This document shows, piece after piece, positions 38,141-47,283 of a stretch of DNA of 64,000 bases; the stretch's first letter is position 1, and each line of letters opens with the position of its first letter. Origin of the DNA: a bacterium (GTDB lineage: Bacteria > Desulfobacterota > DSWW01); the NCBI GenBank assembly GCA_028277985.1, contig JANQFG010000171.1:1-64000 (forward strand), in the 5' to 3' direction. Both the position numbers and the translations under genes were made by a program. The notes under the pieces were generated by a model. It ran no database searches and was not told the origin of the DNA. It saw only the letters and a program-made list of their open reading frames with translations.

Positions 38141-38532
38141 TCAGAGCCTCCCAGGTCAGAGGACTGGACCGGCAAGTGCATCTCCACATCCGACACGAAC
38201 GTATCCGGATCGATCGGTTTTTCCAGATAGCCGGAGCATCCGGCAGCCATGACCCGTTCCCGGTCGCCCACCATTGCGTAGGAGGTGACGGCTACGACCG
38301 GAATGCTGCTCGTTTCCGGATTCCCCTTCAACTTCTCGGCCACTTCATAGCCGTCCATGACCGGGATCTGGATGTCCAGCAGGATCAGCGCGGGGGCCGC
38401 GTTCCGGGCCCAGTCGAGGCCCTCCTCGCCGTTCCAGGCCTGGATGACTTCATACCCGTTCTGTTCCAGGATGAACTTCATCAGGTACATGTTCTGCTCG
38501 TTGTCTTCGATCACCAGTATCTTCGTCTTCAT
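38137..38532 (-). CDS. Single-domain response regulator (DivK/CheY-like)
   Basis: 131 residues. Acidic residues in LVIEDNEQN, phospho-acceptor Asp in LILLDIQIPVMDGYEV, Thr in VAVTSYAM and Lys in YLEKPIDPD: a full receiver of the DivK/hybrid-kinase type. It starts two bases after the upstream kinase stop and overlaps the next kinase start, so it sits between two kinases and may shuttle phosphate between them (inference). Confidence 0.92.
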   Translation of the reverse strand: MKTKILVIEDNEQNMYLMKFILEQNGYEVIQAWNGEEGLDWARNAAPALILLDIQIPVMDGYEVAEKLKGNPETSSIPVVAVTSYAMVGDRERVMAAGCSGYLEKPIDPDTFVSDVEMHLPVQSSDLGGSE

Positions 38533-38534
38533 GG

Positions 38535-41500
38535 TCAGGCCCTCCCGCTGGGCGGTGCCAGGTTCATCGGCAGGGTAAAGGAGAAATCGCTTCCCTTGCC
38601 AGGGCCCGGACTCTCCGCCCGGATCTCTCCGCCGAGCAGATACATCAGCTTCTTGCAGATGGAGAGCCCGAGGCCGGTCCCCTCGTGCCGGCGATTCAGT
38701 CCCATGTCGATCTGCTGGAAGGCCTCGAAGAGCAGTTCCCTATCTTCGGGCCTGATTCCAATGCCCGTATCTCTGACGTGCGTAACCACTTGGTCGCCCC
38801 TGACCACGCATTCGACCTGTACCTCACCCTCTTCCGTGAATTTCACCGCGTTGTTCACAAGGTTGATCAGAACCTGCTCCACCCTCCGCCGGTCGCTCGT
38901 GACCTGGCCCAGATCAGCCGAAAGCTTCGTGACCAGGGTCAGCCCCTTCTTCTCGGCCATGGGCGTCACCTTCTCCACGGTCTTGCGGACCGCCTCCCTG
39001 ATGTCGAAGGGCTTGGAGTCGATCTCGAGCTGGCCCGCCTCGATCTTGGAGATATCCAGAACATCGTTGATCAGATCCAGCAGATGGCGGCTGCTCTCCT
39101 TCACCATGTTGAGCTGTTTCTGTTGTTCATCGTTCAGGGGGCCGACCAGGCCTTGCAGGAGGATGCCGGTAAAGCCGATGATCGAATTGAGCGGAGTGCG
39201 AAGTTCGTGGGACATGGTGGCAAGGAAGGCGGACTTCAGGCGGTCCGCCTCTTCTGCCCTGTCCTTGGCGATCGTCAGCTCTGCAGTCCGGTCTTTCACG
39301 CGTTCTTCCAGCTCGTCTGCGTATCCCTTGAGCTCCTCATGGAGGAGCGCGTTCTGGAGCGCGCCGGCCACCAGGTTGGCAAGCGTTTCCAGGTAAGTGC
39401 CCTGGACGCCGAAGTCGCGATCGGTGAGCGAGGCGAGCACCAATACCCCGAGCACTCCCTCACGCCCCTGCAATGGGAGGGCCGTGAGCGAATGAATTCC
39501 TGCCGATTTGCATTCGTCCAGGGTGCACCGGTGGTCCGCGTGAATGTTCCGGGAGTAGATTGCCTTCCCCTCGCTCCAGGCAAGCCCGCACAGGCACTGC
39601 CCGAAGTGATGCATACCCTCCTCGGCCCAATCCAGATCCGGCGCAGCGGAGCGGAATCCCTGCAAGTCGAGCTGCTCTTCCCTTGCCAGGAAAAGGGCGA
39701 CCATGTCGGACTGGGTCGTGTGGACCAGGTTGTCCAGCGCCGATTCGACGACCTGTTCGATAGACAGGCTTGCGGTTATGCGGTCTCCCAGGTGGTGGAG
39801 GTCGGTCATCTCCTGAAAACGCCGGCTCAGGGCCTCCTCGGTTTGCCTGCTCTCGATGGCGACAGATGCCATCCCCGCTGCGCTTTCGATCAGGGCAAGC
39901 TCTTCCTCGGTCGGCCTGTGTGGCTCGCGCCAATACATCGCGAACGTGCCCAGCACGTGTCCTGCTGAGGCGAGGATCGGTTGGGACCAGCACGCATGCA
40001 GGTTGTGGAACTCTGCCAGATCGCGGAAATCCGACCAGAGCGGATCGGTGTGGATGTCTTCCACGATGACCTGTCGTTTCTCGTGGGCGGCGGTCCCACA
40101 AGAGCCGACCCCTGGGCCGATCTCGATCCCGTCGATCGCCTGGTTGTAAGCCTCCGGCAGGCTGGGCGCGGCCCCGTGCTCCAGCCGTGTTCCATCGCTG
40201 CTGAGCAGCAGCACCGATCCGAGCATGCCATCAATCAGTGCTTCCATCGTGCGGACCAGGGTCTCCAGCACCTCCGTCAGGTCGCTGCCGGTTGCCAGAA
40301 GCCTGAGAACGAGATTCTGACCTTCCCTCATGCGTTCGTGTCGCTTCCGATCCGTTACCTCTCGGACCGTGCTGATCACCTGCACTCCCTCGGCCGTCTC
40401 CAGAGGGCTGAGACTGATCTCCAAAGGGAACTCGCTTCCATCCTTGCGCAGACCGGCCAGTTCCAGGCCCGTTCCCATCGGTCGCAGACCGGGTTCGGAA
40501 AAGTACTGTGCGCGGTGCTTGGTATGGTCCTCTCGAAAACGATCGGGCAGCAGGATGTCGTGCGGTTGCCCCAGCAGCTCGCCCTTCTCGTAGCCAAAGA
40601 GCGCCTCGGTCTGCTCGTTGACATGGAGAATGTCGCCCTCTCGGCTCACGATCACAATACTGTCCGGCGCGGCATCGATCATTCCACGGAACCGCTTTTC
40701 GCTCAGGCGCAATGCATCCCCAGACGCCTTTCGCTCCGCGATTTCATTCTCCAGGGCTTCGTTGGCACTGGAGAGGTCTTCCGTGCGTTCTCTGACTCGT
40801 GCTTCAAGGCCGGTCTTGGCTTCTCGGAGTTGCTCCTCCGCCTGCTTCCGGTCATGGACTTCTTGTGTCAAGCGCTCGTTCGCCTCGGACAGTTCGGCGG
40901 TCCCTGCCTCCAGCTTCCGTATCATGGGACGGCTGACTCGAATGAACAGGACCGATCCTGCAAGGACGAGCAGCAGAGAGCTGCCAAGGGCGATTGTGCC
41001 GGCGCGCACAAAGGGCGCTCGAATCTCTGCCACCTCGATCTTCGCCACCAGGCCGAGGTTCAACTCTTCCACGTAGTCGTATCCGGCCAGTACGGAGACT
41101 CCGTGATAATCGAGCCCCACGATTGCGCCCGAATGGCCGGAAAGAGCCCGGCGCATCGGTTCCGCGATCTCGGAGGCAAAGGGGATCTGTTTGGACTTGG
41201 AGGCGTCCGACGGACGGTCTGTGACAAGAAGATAGATGAAATCCCCCTCACGTTTTCCCAGAACGAGTTCCCCGGTCTTCCCCGGGCCGCTGTAGTGCCC
41301 GTAGGCGTCTGCTATCTGGCTCAGGGTGGCCGCCCGGGAACCTCCGGGATAGTCCTGGTTGCTGTAGACGGAATCGAACCGGGCAACCGCCTCGATCAGG
41401 CGCGTCTGACTCCGAGCCATTTCCAGGAGCCTCGTTTCTTCCTCTTCGAAGGCCGCCCGGTACAACGCGGTAATTGTCGCTCCCACGGCGAGGAAGCAGG

Positions 41501-41549
41501 CGGTAGCCATGATCAACAGGAGAAGGAGCACCCGCTTGAATTCACTCAT
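38535..41549 (-). CDS. Membrane sensor histidine kinase with PAS and two GAF domains
   Basis: 1004 residues from ATG 41549 (MSEFKRVLLLLL), preceded by GGAGGGCGAAGG. Helix 1 at about 5-28, a periplasmic sensor to about 210 (Cache-like in position), helix 2 at about 213-235, coiled coil, PAS (about 315-435), two GAF domains (about 445-760), HisKA with His in MSHELRTPLNSIIGF, and HATPase with GTGLGLSICKK. No C-terminal receiver: the separate receiver gene just downstream probably takes that place. First gene of the four-gene run to the NarL-type regulator. Confidence 0.9.
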   Translation of the reverse strand: MSEFKRVLLLLLIMATACFLAVGATITALYRAAFEEEETRLLEMARSQTRLIEAVARFDSVYSNQDYPGGSRAATLSQIADAYGHYSGPGKTGELVLGKREGDFIYLLVTDRPSDASKSKQIPFASEIAEPMRRALSGHSGAIVGLDYHGVSVLAGYDYVEELNLGLVAKIEVAEIRAPFVRAGTIALGSSLLLVLAGSVLFIRVSRPMIRKLEAGTAELSEANERLTQEVHDRKQAEEQLREAKTGLEARVRERTEDLSSANEALENEIAERKASGDALRLSEKRFRGMIDAAPDSIVIVSREGDILHVNEQTEALFGYEKGELLGQPHDILLPDRFREDHTKHRAQYFSEPGLRPMGTGLELAGLRKDGSEFPLEISLSPLETAEGVQVISTVREVTDRKRHERMREGQNLVLRLLATGSDLTEVLETLVRTMEALIDGMLGSVLLLSSDGTRLEHGAAPSLPEAYNQAIDGIEIGPGVGSCGTAAHEKRQVIVEDIHTDPLWSDFRDLAEFHNLHACWSQPILASAGHVLGTFAMYWREPHRPTEEELALIESAAGMASVAIESRQTEEALSRRFQEMTDLHHLGDRITASLSIEQVVESALDNLVHTTQSDMVALFLAREEQLDLQGFRSAAPDLDWAEEGMHHFGQCLCGLAWSEGKAIYSRNIHADHRCTLDECKSAGIHSLTALPLQGREGVLGVLVLASLTDRDFGVQGTYLETLANLVAGALQNALLHEELKGYADELEERVKDRTAELTIAKDRAEEADRLKSAFLATMSHELRTPLNSIIGFTGILLQGLVGPLNDEQQKQLNMVKESSRHLLDLINDVLDISKIEAGQLEIDSKPFDIREAVRKTVEKVTPMAEKKGLTLVTKLSADLGQVTSDRRRVEQVLINLVNNAVKFTEEGEVQVECVVRGDQVVTHVRDTGIGIRPEDRELLFEAFQQIDMGLNRRHEGTGLGLSICKKLMYLLGGEIRAESPGPGKGSDFSFTLPMNLAPPSGRA

Positions 41550-41869
41550 GACCTTCGCCCTCCGCTGCCGGTAGGATGGAGCGCAGGTCCTTGCTCTCAT
41601 GTCGCAGGTACAGGAAAGGGCAGGCTTCAAGGTAGATCGCACAGAAGGTAGGTGCGGCGAAATGAGGTGGCCAACACAACAACGAGGCCCGGGAAGGTCT
41701 CCTGCTGGCGGTCCGACGCATCGTGGTATCCCCACAATTCATATACAGGATTTATGAATACACGAACCATTCGGCCATTACAAGAAAAAAACGGTCCGGG
41801 CGACGAGGAGCGTACCCTTTGACCGGCCTGGTTCGTCTTGTAGAGAAACGAAAGAAGAAGGAGGCGGCA

Positions 41870-42616
41870 ATGATGACCCCTGTGCGCAGATTCTCGACGT
41901 ATGCATTCCTGGTGCTGGCAGGCCTGTTAGGAGGAGGCACCCTGTTCCTGTTCATGGTGTTCCTGTATGCGGGGCCCTTCAAGGGGACGGGTCTGGGACT
42001 GGGGGAGAACGCGTCCCTCTGGCTGAATGCGTCCCTATGTCTCGCGTTCTATGTTCAACACAGCGTAATGATTCGGAGATCCTTCCGAAGCCGGCTGGCG
42101 AAAATCCTGCCTGGAGAGTTCGATGCTGCCTTCTTCGCGGTCGCCTCGGGTCTTGCCCTGATCGTACTGTTCGCGTTCTGGCAGGAGTCGGCGAATACGG
42201 TGGCGAAAGCCACGGGCTCTCTGCGTTGGCTTCTTCGGGGAGTCTACTTCCTGTCCCTCGGCGGCTTCTTCTGGGGCATGAGGGCCTTGGGCGTGTTCGA
42301 CCCATTTGGTGTCAGACCGATCCTGGACCATCTGCGGGACAGGAAACCGTCTGCCGTTCCCTTCACTGTCCGTGGGCCCTACCACTGGGTTCGCCATCCC
42401 CTCTATCTGTTCATGCTTCTCATGATCTGGGCGTACCCGGATCTGACGACCGACCGACTGCTCTTCAATATTCTGTGGACCGTCTGGATCGTCGGCGGGA
42501 CCGTACTCGAGGAACGGGACCTAACGGCTTCCCTCGGCAATGCGTACCGCGAATATCAAAGCCGAGTGCCCATGCTGATTCCTTACCGTATCCCGTCATT
42601 CAGAAATGCCGAGTGA
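41870..42616 (+). CDS. Isoprenylcysteine methyltransferase/NnrU-like membrane protein
   Basis: 248 residues with about six helices. The C-terminal part has the membrane methyltransferase pattern: GPYHWVRHPLYLFMLLMIWA, then EERDLTASLGNAYREYQSRV, as in the ICMT/PEMT and NnrU families. AAGGAGG lies seven bases before ATG 41870. Substrate unknown: a lipid or small thiol is as likely as a protein. It stands alone, divergent from the kinase gene at 41549. Confidence 0.78.
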   Translation: MMTPVRRFSTYAFLVLAGLLGGGTLFLFMVFLYAGPFKGTGLGLGENASLWLNASLCLAFYVQHSVMIRRSFRSRLAKILPGEFDAAFFAVASGLALIVLFAFWQESANTVAKATGSLRWLLRGVYFLSLGGFFWGMRALGVFDPFGVRPILDHLRDRKPSAVPFTVRGPYHWVRHPLYLFMLLMIWAYPDLTTDRLLFNILWTVWIVGGTVLEERDLTASLGNAYREYQSRVPMLIPYRIPSFRNAE

Positions 42617-42743
42617 ACTGCAAAACTTGGCCCTTCCCAGCATCTCGAAGGAGCCGGTTTCTCTCCGGGCCGTTGAAAACCGCAAAGAGAAGCGGGATAA
42701 TCGACCCGCCCGATTCTCTTGAAAGGGCGAGGAGGAGGCCGAG

Positions 42744-43259
42744 ATGAGCATTCGACTGGGTGAGGTGCGACAGGTCGGTTATGTGGTAAGGGATATCGAA
42801 AGAGCCATGCAGACGTGGGTCGATATGGGTGTCGGCCCCTGGTTCTACGCAGCAGAGGTTCCGGTCGAAGACTTCCTGTACAAGGGGGTCCCCTCCGATC
42901 TACAGATGTCCGTTGCACTGGCCAATTCAGGCCACCTGCAGCTCGAACTCATCCAGCAGCGCAATGACGCCCCATCCCTCTACCGCGATTTTCTCCAGAC
43001 CGGAGGAGAGGGCGCACATCACATCTCCTACTGGACCGAGGCGTTTGACGAACAGCGGGAAGCCCTCCTTGCCCGCGGCTACACAGTCGGACACTCGGGC
43101 AACATAGGCGTGGAAGGGCGGTTCATCTACTTCGTGAACGAACAGCTTCCAGGGACGATCATAGAACTCTCCGAGGTGAGTGGCTTCAAGGGAGAATTCT
43201 TCAAGGCGATCGCGGAAGCCGCCGTGGACTGGGACGGCACCGATCCCATTCGGCGGTGA
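42744..43259 (+). CDS. VOC/glyoxalase-superfamily protein
   Basis: 171 residues. Two vicinal-oxygen-chelate beta-alpha-beta repeats: QVGYVVRDIERAMQTWVDMG starts the first and GAHHISYWTEAFDEQREALL the second. Candidate metal ligands are His in GAHH and Glu in GHLQLELIQ and IIELSE. Resembles the methylmalonyl-CoA epimerase/Glyoxalase_4 group, but the reaction cannot be assigned. GAGGAGGAGG precedes the ATG. Confidence 0.82.
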   Translation: MSIRLGEVRQVGYVVRDIERAMQTWVDMGVGPWFYAAEVPVEDFLYKGVPSDLQMSVALANSGHLQLELIQQRNDAPSLYRDFLQTGGEGAHHISYWTEAFDEQREALLARGYTVGHSGNIGVEGRFIYFVNEQLPGTIIELSEVSGFKGEFFKAIAEAAVDWDGTDPIRR

Positions 43260-43309
43260 AGACATCCGGAGCCGTACTCGACGGAACCCGGGGTCGCCAC
43301 CGGCCGACT

Positions 43310-43681
43310 TCAGGAGATGTCGAGTGCATGACGTGTCAGGTCTTCGATCGTCACGTACCGAAGCACCGCTTCGTGGGTTGCAGCCAGGATCACCGGGGGT
43401 GCAACTCCCGCATCCAAAGCCTCCTTCCATCTGTCCGCACAGAGGCACCACCTGTCCCCGGGCTTCAGGCCTGGAAAACCGGAAATTCGTGAAGGGCTGC
43501 TCAAGTCATTGCCCTTTCTTCGAGTGAACTCCAGAAAACTCTCGGTGACTTGAGCGCAGATAACATGAGACCCCAGGTCCTCGGGGCCGGTCTCGCAGCA
43601 CCCCGTCCGGAAATATCCCGTCTTGGGAGATTCTCCGCACACCTCGAGCCGTCCGCCAAGGACGTTCTTACCGGGTCTCAC
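43310..43681 (-). CDS. DUF2237-family protein
   Basis: 123 residues. The family pattern is clear: KNVLGG at the start, TGYFRTGCCETGPEDLGSH, FLEFTRRKGNDLS, and PGLKPGDRWCLCADRWKEAL. Conserved Cys and His suggest metal binding or redox chemistry, but the function of the family is unknown to me. The start is GTG 43681 after GGGAG. It is followed 65 bases upstream by the Cys/His-repeat protein on the same strand. Confidence 0.88.
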   Translation of the reverse strand: MRPGKNVLGGRLEVCGESPKTGYFRTGCCETGPEDLGSHVICAQVTESFLEFTRRKGNDLSSPSRISGFPGLKPGDRWCLCADRWKEALDAGVAPPVILAATHEAVLRYVTIEDLTRHALDIS

Positions 43682-43745
43682 GCTAGACTCCCATCAGAAT
43701 GCAGACAGGATCGCTTCGGACGAACCGGCCCCTCTCCGGTTCCGA

Positions 43746-44399
43746 TCAAGCAGACACGTCCGAGTGGGCTCCCTTGTGGGGGCACTTGCACCCATGAGGG
43801 CATCCCCAGCTCTTGCCGTGACCATGAGCCAGGATTCCGTGCCAGCATCCCTCGGGGATCTGACGAATCTGCTCGTCCGTCAACTCACCTCTTATCTTGA
43901 GCCGGAAATCCATGGCCATACTATCCAACCTTTCTTTGAGGCCGGCCAGGTCTTTGCGCTTGTCGCTCAAGTCCTCCATCGATGCATCCGGATCCCGGAA
44001 GAGTCTGTCCAGGTCGGCAGTCGCCTCCTGGATGCCCTTCTTCAGCTCGGCGCTTTCATCCAGGAATTTGCTCTGAATCTCCTGGACTTTCCCTTTCTGT
44101 TCCTCGTCAAGCTCTAGGCTGTGCTTGAGAGCGTGAAGACAACCCCTGGACTTTGCCATGTAGGGGCATCCCGAGCCCTTGGAGGCGGCCATGTGGGGGC
44201 ACCCTGACCCTTTCATGTGGGCTGCATAAGGACAACCCCCGGAAGAGCCCTGGGAAAGATAGGGACAACCGGACCCGTGCTCCCCCGAGGTCCCAGCCTT
44301 CGGAAGGAGTAGAACAAGGGTCAGGAGAGTGGCGAAAAGAAACAGTGCCGCCAGCATGGGATGACGGCGAACAACGGCTACCGCGCTTGCTTTCTTCAT
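43746..44399 (-). CDS. Periplasmic metal-binding protein with Cys-Pro-Tyr/His repeats
   Basis: 217 residues. One N-terminal helix (LAALFLFATLLTLVLLL) exports or anchors it. Residues about 40-85 hold spaced repeats GCPY, GCPY, GCPH and GCPY, then GCLH; the C-terminus has more (CWHGILAHGHGKSWGCPHGC, CPHKGAH). Between them is a helical, charged segment with LELDEEQKGKVQEIQSKF and GELTDEQIRQIP, which matches the Spy/CpxP/ZraP (heavy-metal sensor) fold. The Cys/His decoration should bind soft metals such as copper, zinc or mercury (inference). GGAGGAAC precedes the ATG. Confidence 0.8.
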   Translation of the reverse strand: MKKASAVAVVRRHPMLAALFLFATLLTLVLLLPKAGTSGEHGSGCPYLSQGSSGGCPYAAHMKGSGCPHMAASKGSGCPYMAKSRGCLHALKHSLELDEEQKGKVQEIQSKFLDESAELKKGIQEATADLDRLFRDPDASMEDLSDKRKDLAGLKERLDSMAMDFRLKIRGELTDEQIRQIPEGCWHGILAHGHGKSWGCPHGCKCPHKGAHSDVSA

Positions 44400-44537
44400 C
44401 AGATGTTCCTCCAGACAGGTATTCTCATTTCTAAGTGTGATGCCTCTCGGGGAATTTGGGTTCCCGCCCCGGGAGAGTCAAGGACACCCTGCCTGTTCTA
44501 AGAGGATCATTCGATAGAGGAAATCTCGGGAGGCGGG

Positions 44538-45767
44538 CTAGGGTCGGGCCGTCTTCTGCGATCTGTCGGAAATGGATGAACGTACCCGCTTGGCGACGTC
44601 CACCAGCCTAGTTCCTACGCGGGTGCTGTTCGCAAGGTTCGTCAGGAGCAGCTTCTGGAGTTCCCTCCTGTACAGGGGCAAATCGTCGAGCACGATGTTG
44701 AGATTCTGGATGGCGAAGGGATCGTCGAGTTGCTGGGCGGAGCGAATCCCCTGGCGCAGGTGTTTCTTCACCGCATCCAGGTTGCCGAGCAGCTCCGTGT
44801 TCCCCACGACGAGATTCATATTGGGGTGAATGCCCAGTCTCAGACAGAATGAGACAAACGGCTCGATCTCCTTGTAGTTCCATTTCTGAATCACGAAATT
44901 TCCGTAGATGGGAAATCTCCGTATCGGATGCCGATCGCGCACCTCGATCAGGGCTTTCACATTCTCCATCACGCGGGAGAAGTCCCCTCCCTCCCTGATC
45001 TTCTTGTAGGTCTCCGGGTTGCAGGTGTCCAGGGAGAGGTCGATCCATCCGATACGAAGACGAGCGAGATCGTCGAGGTTCTGCCCTTTCATGAGGGAGC
45101 CGTTGGTTATCGTTGCATACTGGATCTGGGCGAATCCTCGTTCCGTGAACAGGATTCTCTGCGAGGTGGGGCAGGCAAGCGGCTCGCCGCCAAAAACCTT
45201 GAGTTCCTCCAGGTAGGGGCCGAGGGCGTTCAGGCCGGTTTCGGAATAAAGCGGTTTGTCCGTATCCTCGTCCTTCCGGCCCACGGCACACATGACGCAC
45301 TTGAAATTGCATTTCGTGCTGGGGTGCAGCTTCACCCGCAATGGGAAGGTATCGCAAGCCGTCTCCCGTTTCAGGATTGACCGTAAGACCCTGAGTCGGT
45401 TTCTGAGAAACGGCTCGTCAAAGGAGGACAGCTCATCCCGGGAGTAGGCATAGAGCTCCTGTTTTTCGAAGAACATATCCCGGTTTCTCAGGATGGGGCA
45501 TCGACTCGAGCAGATGTCCCCCACACGGCCGTCCAGCATCTTTCTCCGAACGGTCCGGAGCTCCTCCCCATGCCAAATTGCGAGCAGATCACCGGTAGAA
45601 CCCTGGCTGCCGATCTCACCCAGAGGGTGCCTGGCCCAGCAGCACACCTGTATCCTGCCCGTCCGGTTGGTGCGCTCCTCCAGGCTCGTCCACGGTTTGG
45701 TGCAGACCGGGCTTCGCGCCTCTCGAAGTTGTCGAACCAAGCGAATGTTGCCTTCTACAATAGACAC
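44538..45767 (-). CDS. Radical SAM protein with N-terminal SPASM-like Cys region
   Basis: 409 residues. The cluster motif is CNFKCVMC (CxxxCxxC), with VFGGEPL and the TNGSLM strand of the radical SAM barrel after it. An N-terminal Cys-rich part (CTKPWTSLEE, CCWARHPLGE, GDICSSRCP) looks like a SPASM auxiliary-cluster domain, but it lies before the barrel, whereas SPASM is usually C-terminal. The start is GTG 45767 after GAGAAG. No peptide substrate gene is recognised nearby; the exported proteins next door are possible partners. Confidence 0.85.
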   Translation of the reverse strand: MSIVEGNIRLVRQLREARSPVCTKPWTSLEERTNRTGRIQVCCWARHPLGEIGSQGSTGDLLAIWHGEELRTVRRKMLDGRVGDICSSRCPILRNRDMFFEKQELYAYSRDELSSFDEPFLRNRLRVLRSILKRETACDTFPLRVKLHPSTKCNFKCVMCAVGRKDEDTDKPLYSETGLNALGPYLEELKVFGGEPLACPTSQRILFTERGFAQIQYATITNGSLMKGQNLDDLARLRIGWIDLSLDTCNPETYKKIREGGDFSRVMENVKALIEVRDRHPIRRFPIYGNFVIQKWNYKEIEPFVSFCLRLGIHPNMNLVVGNTELLGNLDAVKKHLRQGIRSAQQLDDPFAIQNLNIVLDDLPLYRRELQKLLLTNLANSTRVGTRLVDVAKRVRSSISDRSQKTARP

Positions 45768-45976
45768 CGAATTCTTCTCGCCCCCGCGACCGGGTTGTGT
45801 CGAGAAATCGAAATCAACGTGCTAAACAAGAGAACGACTAGATGGAGTGTATCAGATCCTTCTGCCGAGGACAAGGGAGAATGGGGCACTTCCAGGGGTC
45901 TTTTCGGGGGGGGTGTCGCCTCTTGCGGAAAGATGCGACGTTTCTCTGCTATTCCGAGCAACAATGGTGGGAGACA

Positions 45977-46948
45977 CTACTGCACGGCTACAACAACCAG
46001 GTCCGAATACAACTGGGAAGGATCAAACGAACCGTTTGGAATCAAATCCACACCCCAGAAGAAGATATACGCTCCCCAGGGAAAGATGGAGGTGCTGAAT
46101 ATGTCCCTCTGGGGCAGATAAAATAGAGGCACCTGAAAACCGGTTATGGGAGCAGGTACCCACAGGCTTGCAGAAAAGTCGTAGTACAACAAGATGAGAA
46201 ACCAGTCTGCATTGACCGTGTCATATCCTCCAGGGGCAAGACCTATGCTCACGGTCAGGTTGTCTCCCTCATCCAGGATAACGGGATCATCCCCACCATT
46301 GGCTTTTATGTCGGGAACCGGATCGAATTCCGTTACAAGCCGTCCGGGATGCACGGCAACACCGTAGAGGACTCGGTCGATCGTGATGATACTCTGGTTG
46401 CCCCGGTCGAGCGAGAAATACCACGAATACAACGGATCGACGGAATACTCCGTCCCTGAATAGTAGGCAGATCCCTGGATATCCTGGAAGTCTCCGGTGT
46501 TGGTCAGGCAACCCCCAATACGACAGTCTGTGTATTCCCCGTGGATATCCTTCGACCCCTCGTTCCCGAGCCCTATATAGAACAGATGCCCCATCTCACT
46601 GGTCGTAATGTTGTAGCCTGCCGTGGTCGTTCCGTCGTTACCATATTCAAGAGGACCGTCTACCGTTGACGGCAGACGCCAGGCTGAATACGTAGCGGCC
46701 GAAGTCGTTACCTCCAATCCTTCCGCCCAGTCCAACAGATTCTGCCAGGTATCCCCCACGCCTATCGGTCCCCTGTGGGTATAGTCGTACCATGTAATAT
46801 CCAGGTCCGTGTCATAGATGAGGTTGCACGTGCCATGGGCCGATGTGCCCTGACCCAGGAGTTCCAGAAGGGCATGCGCCTTCATGGAGAATCCCGAGAC
46901 CAGCAGCACCATGATTGGGACTACAGCAGGAAACCTTGAGACTTTCAT
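45977..46948 (-). CDS. Exported protein with DUF1566-like domain
   Basis: 323 residues from ATG 46948, preceded by GGGGGGTGA. The signal peptide ends near KAHA-LLEL. NLIYDTDLDITWYDYTH, then AWRLPSTVDG, match the DUF1566/Lcl pattern (a C-type-lectin-like fold found in secreted proteins). The C-terminal third has hydrophobic aromatic strands and no recognised anchor, and no PEP-CTERM tail is seen. Codon and base composition are more AT-rich than the metabolic genes. Confidence 0.75.
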   Translation of the reverse strand: MKVSRFPAVVPIMVLLVSGFSMKAHALLELLGQGTSAHGTCNLIYDTDLDITWYDYTHRGPIGVGDTWQNLLDWAEGLEVTTSAATYSAWRLPSTVDGPLEYGNDGTTTAGYNITTSEMGHLFYIGLGNEGSKDIHGEYTDCRIGGCLTNTGDFQDIQGSAYYSGTEYSVDPLYSWYFSLDRGNQSIITIDRVLYGVAVHPGRLVTEFDPVPDIKANGGDDPVILDEGDNLTVSIGLAPGGYDTVNADWFLILLYYDFSASLWVPAPITGFQVPLFYLPQRDIFSTSIFPWGAYIFFWGVDLIPNGSFDPSQLYSDLVVVAVQ

Positions 46949-47283
46949 TTTCACCCCCCCGGAGGAAAGACACTCAAGGATGATCAAATAATAGAATATC
47001 ATTCAAAACTGGTTTCGAGTCAAGAAAATCGTTCTGACCTTGATGAGATCGAGCCGAACGGACAATGGCTCGCGGTCGTCAACGTGAAGGGAAGAATCCT
47101 GCAGAATATGGAATGAATACTTTATGAAAACCCCGAAGGGTAATTTATTATCTTATTGTCTGGACATAGCAGTATGGACACAGGTACGATGTAATAACAA
47201 CAGAGACAAATATAGAACGGTCTTTATTGAACGATTTTGTGTTTTCTTGGAATGCAAATCAGAATGAAGAAGGGGAGCTTGGC

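Noticed and set aside
38176-41651. Long plus-strand ORFs (406 to 556 residues) across the kinase block
   Set aside because: Antisense to kinase genes with full catalytic motifs.
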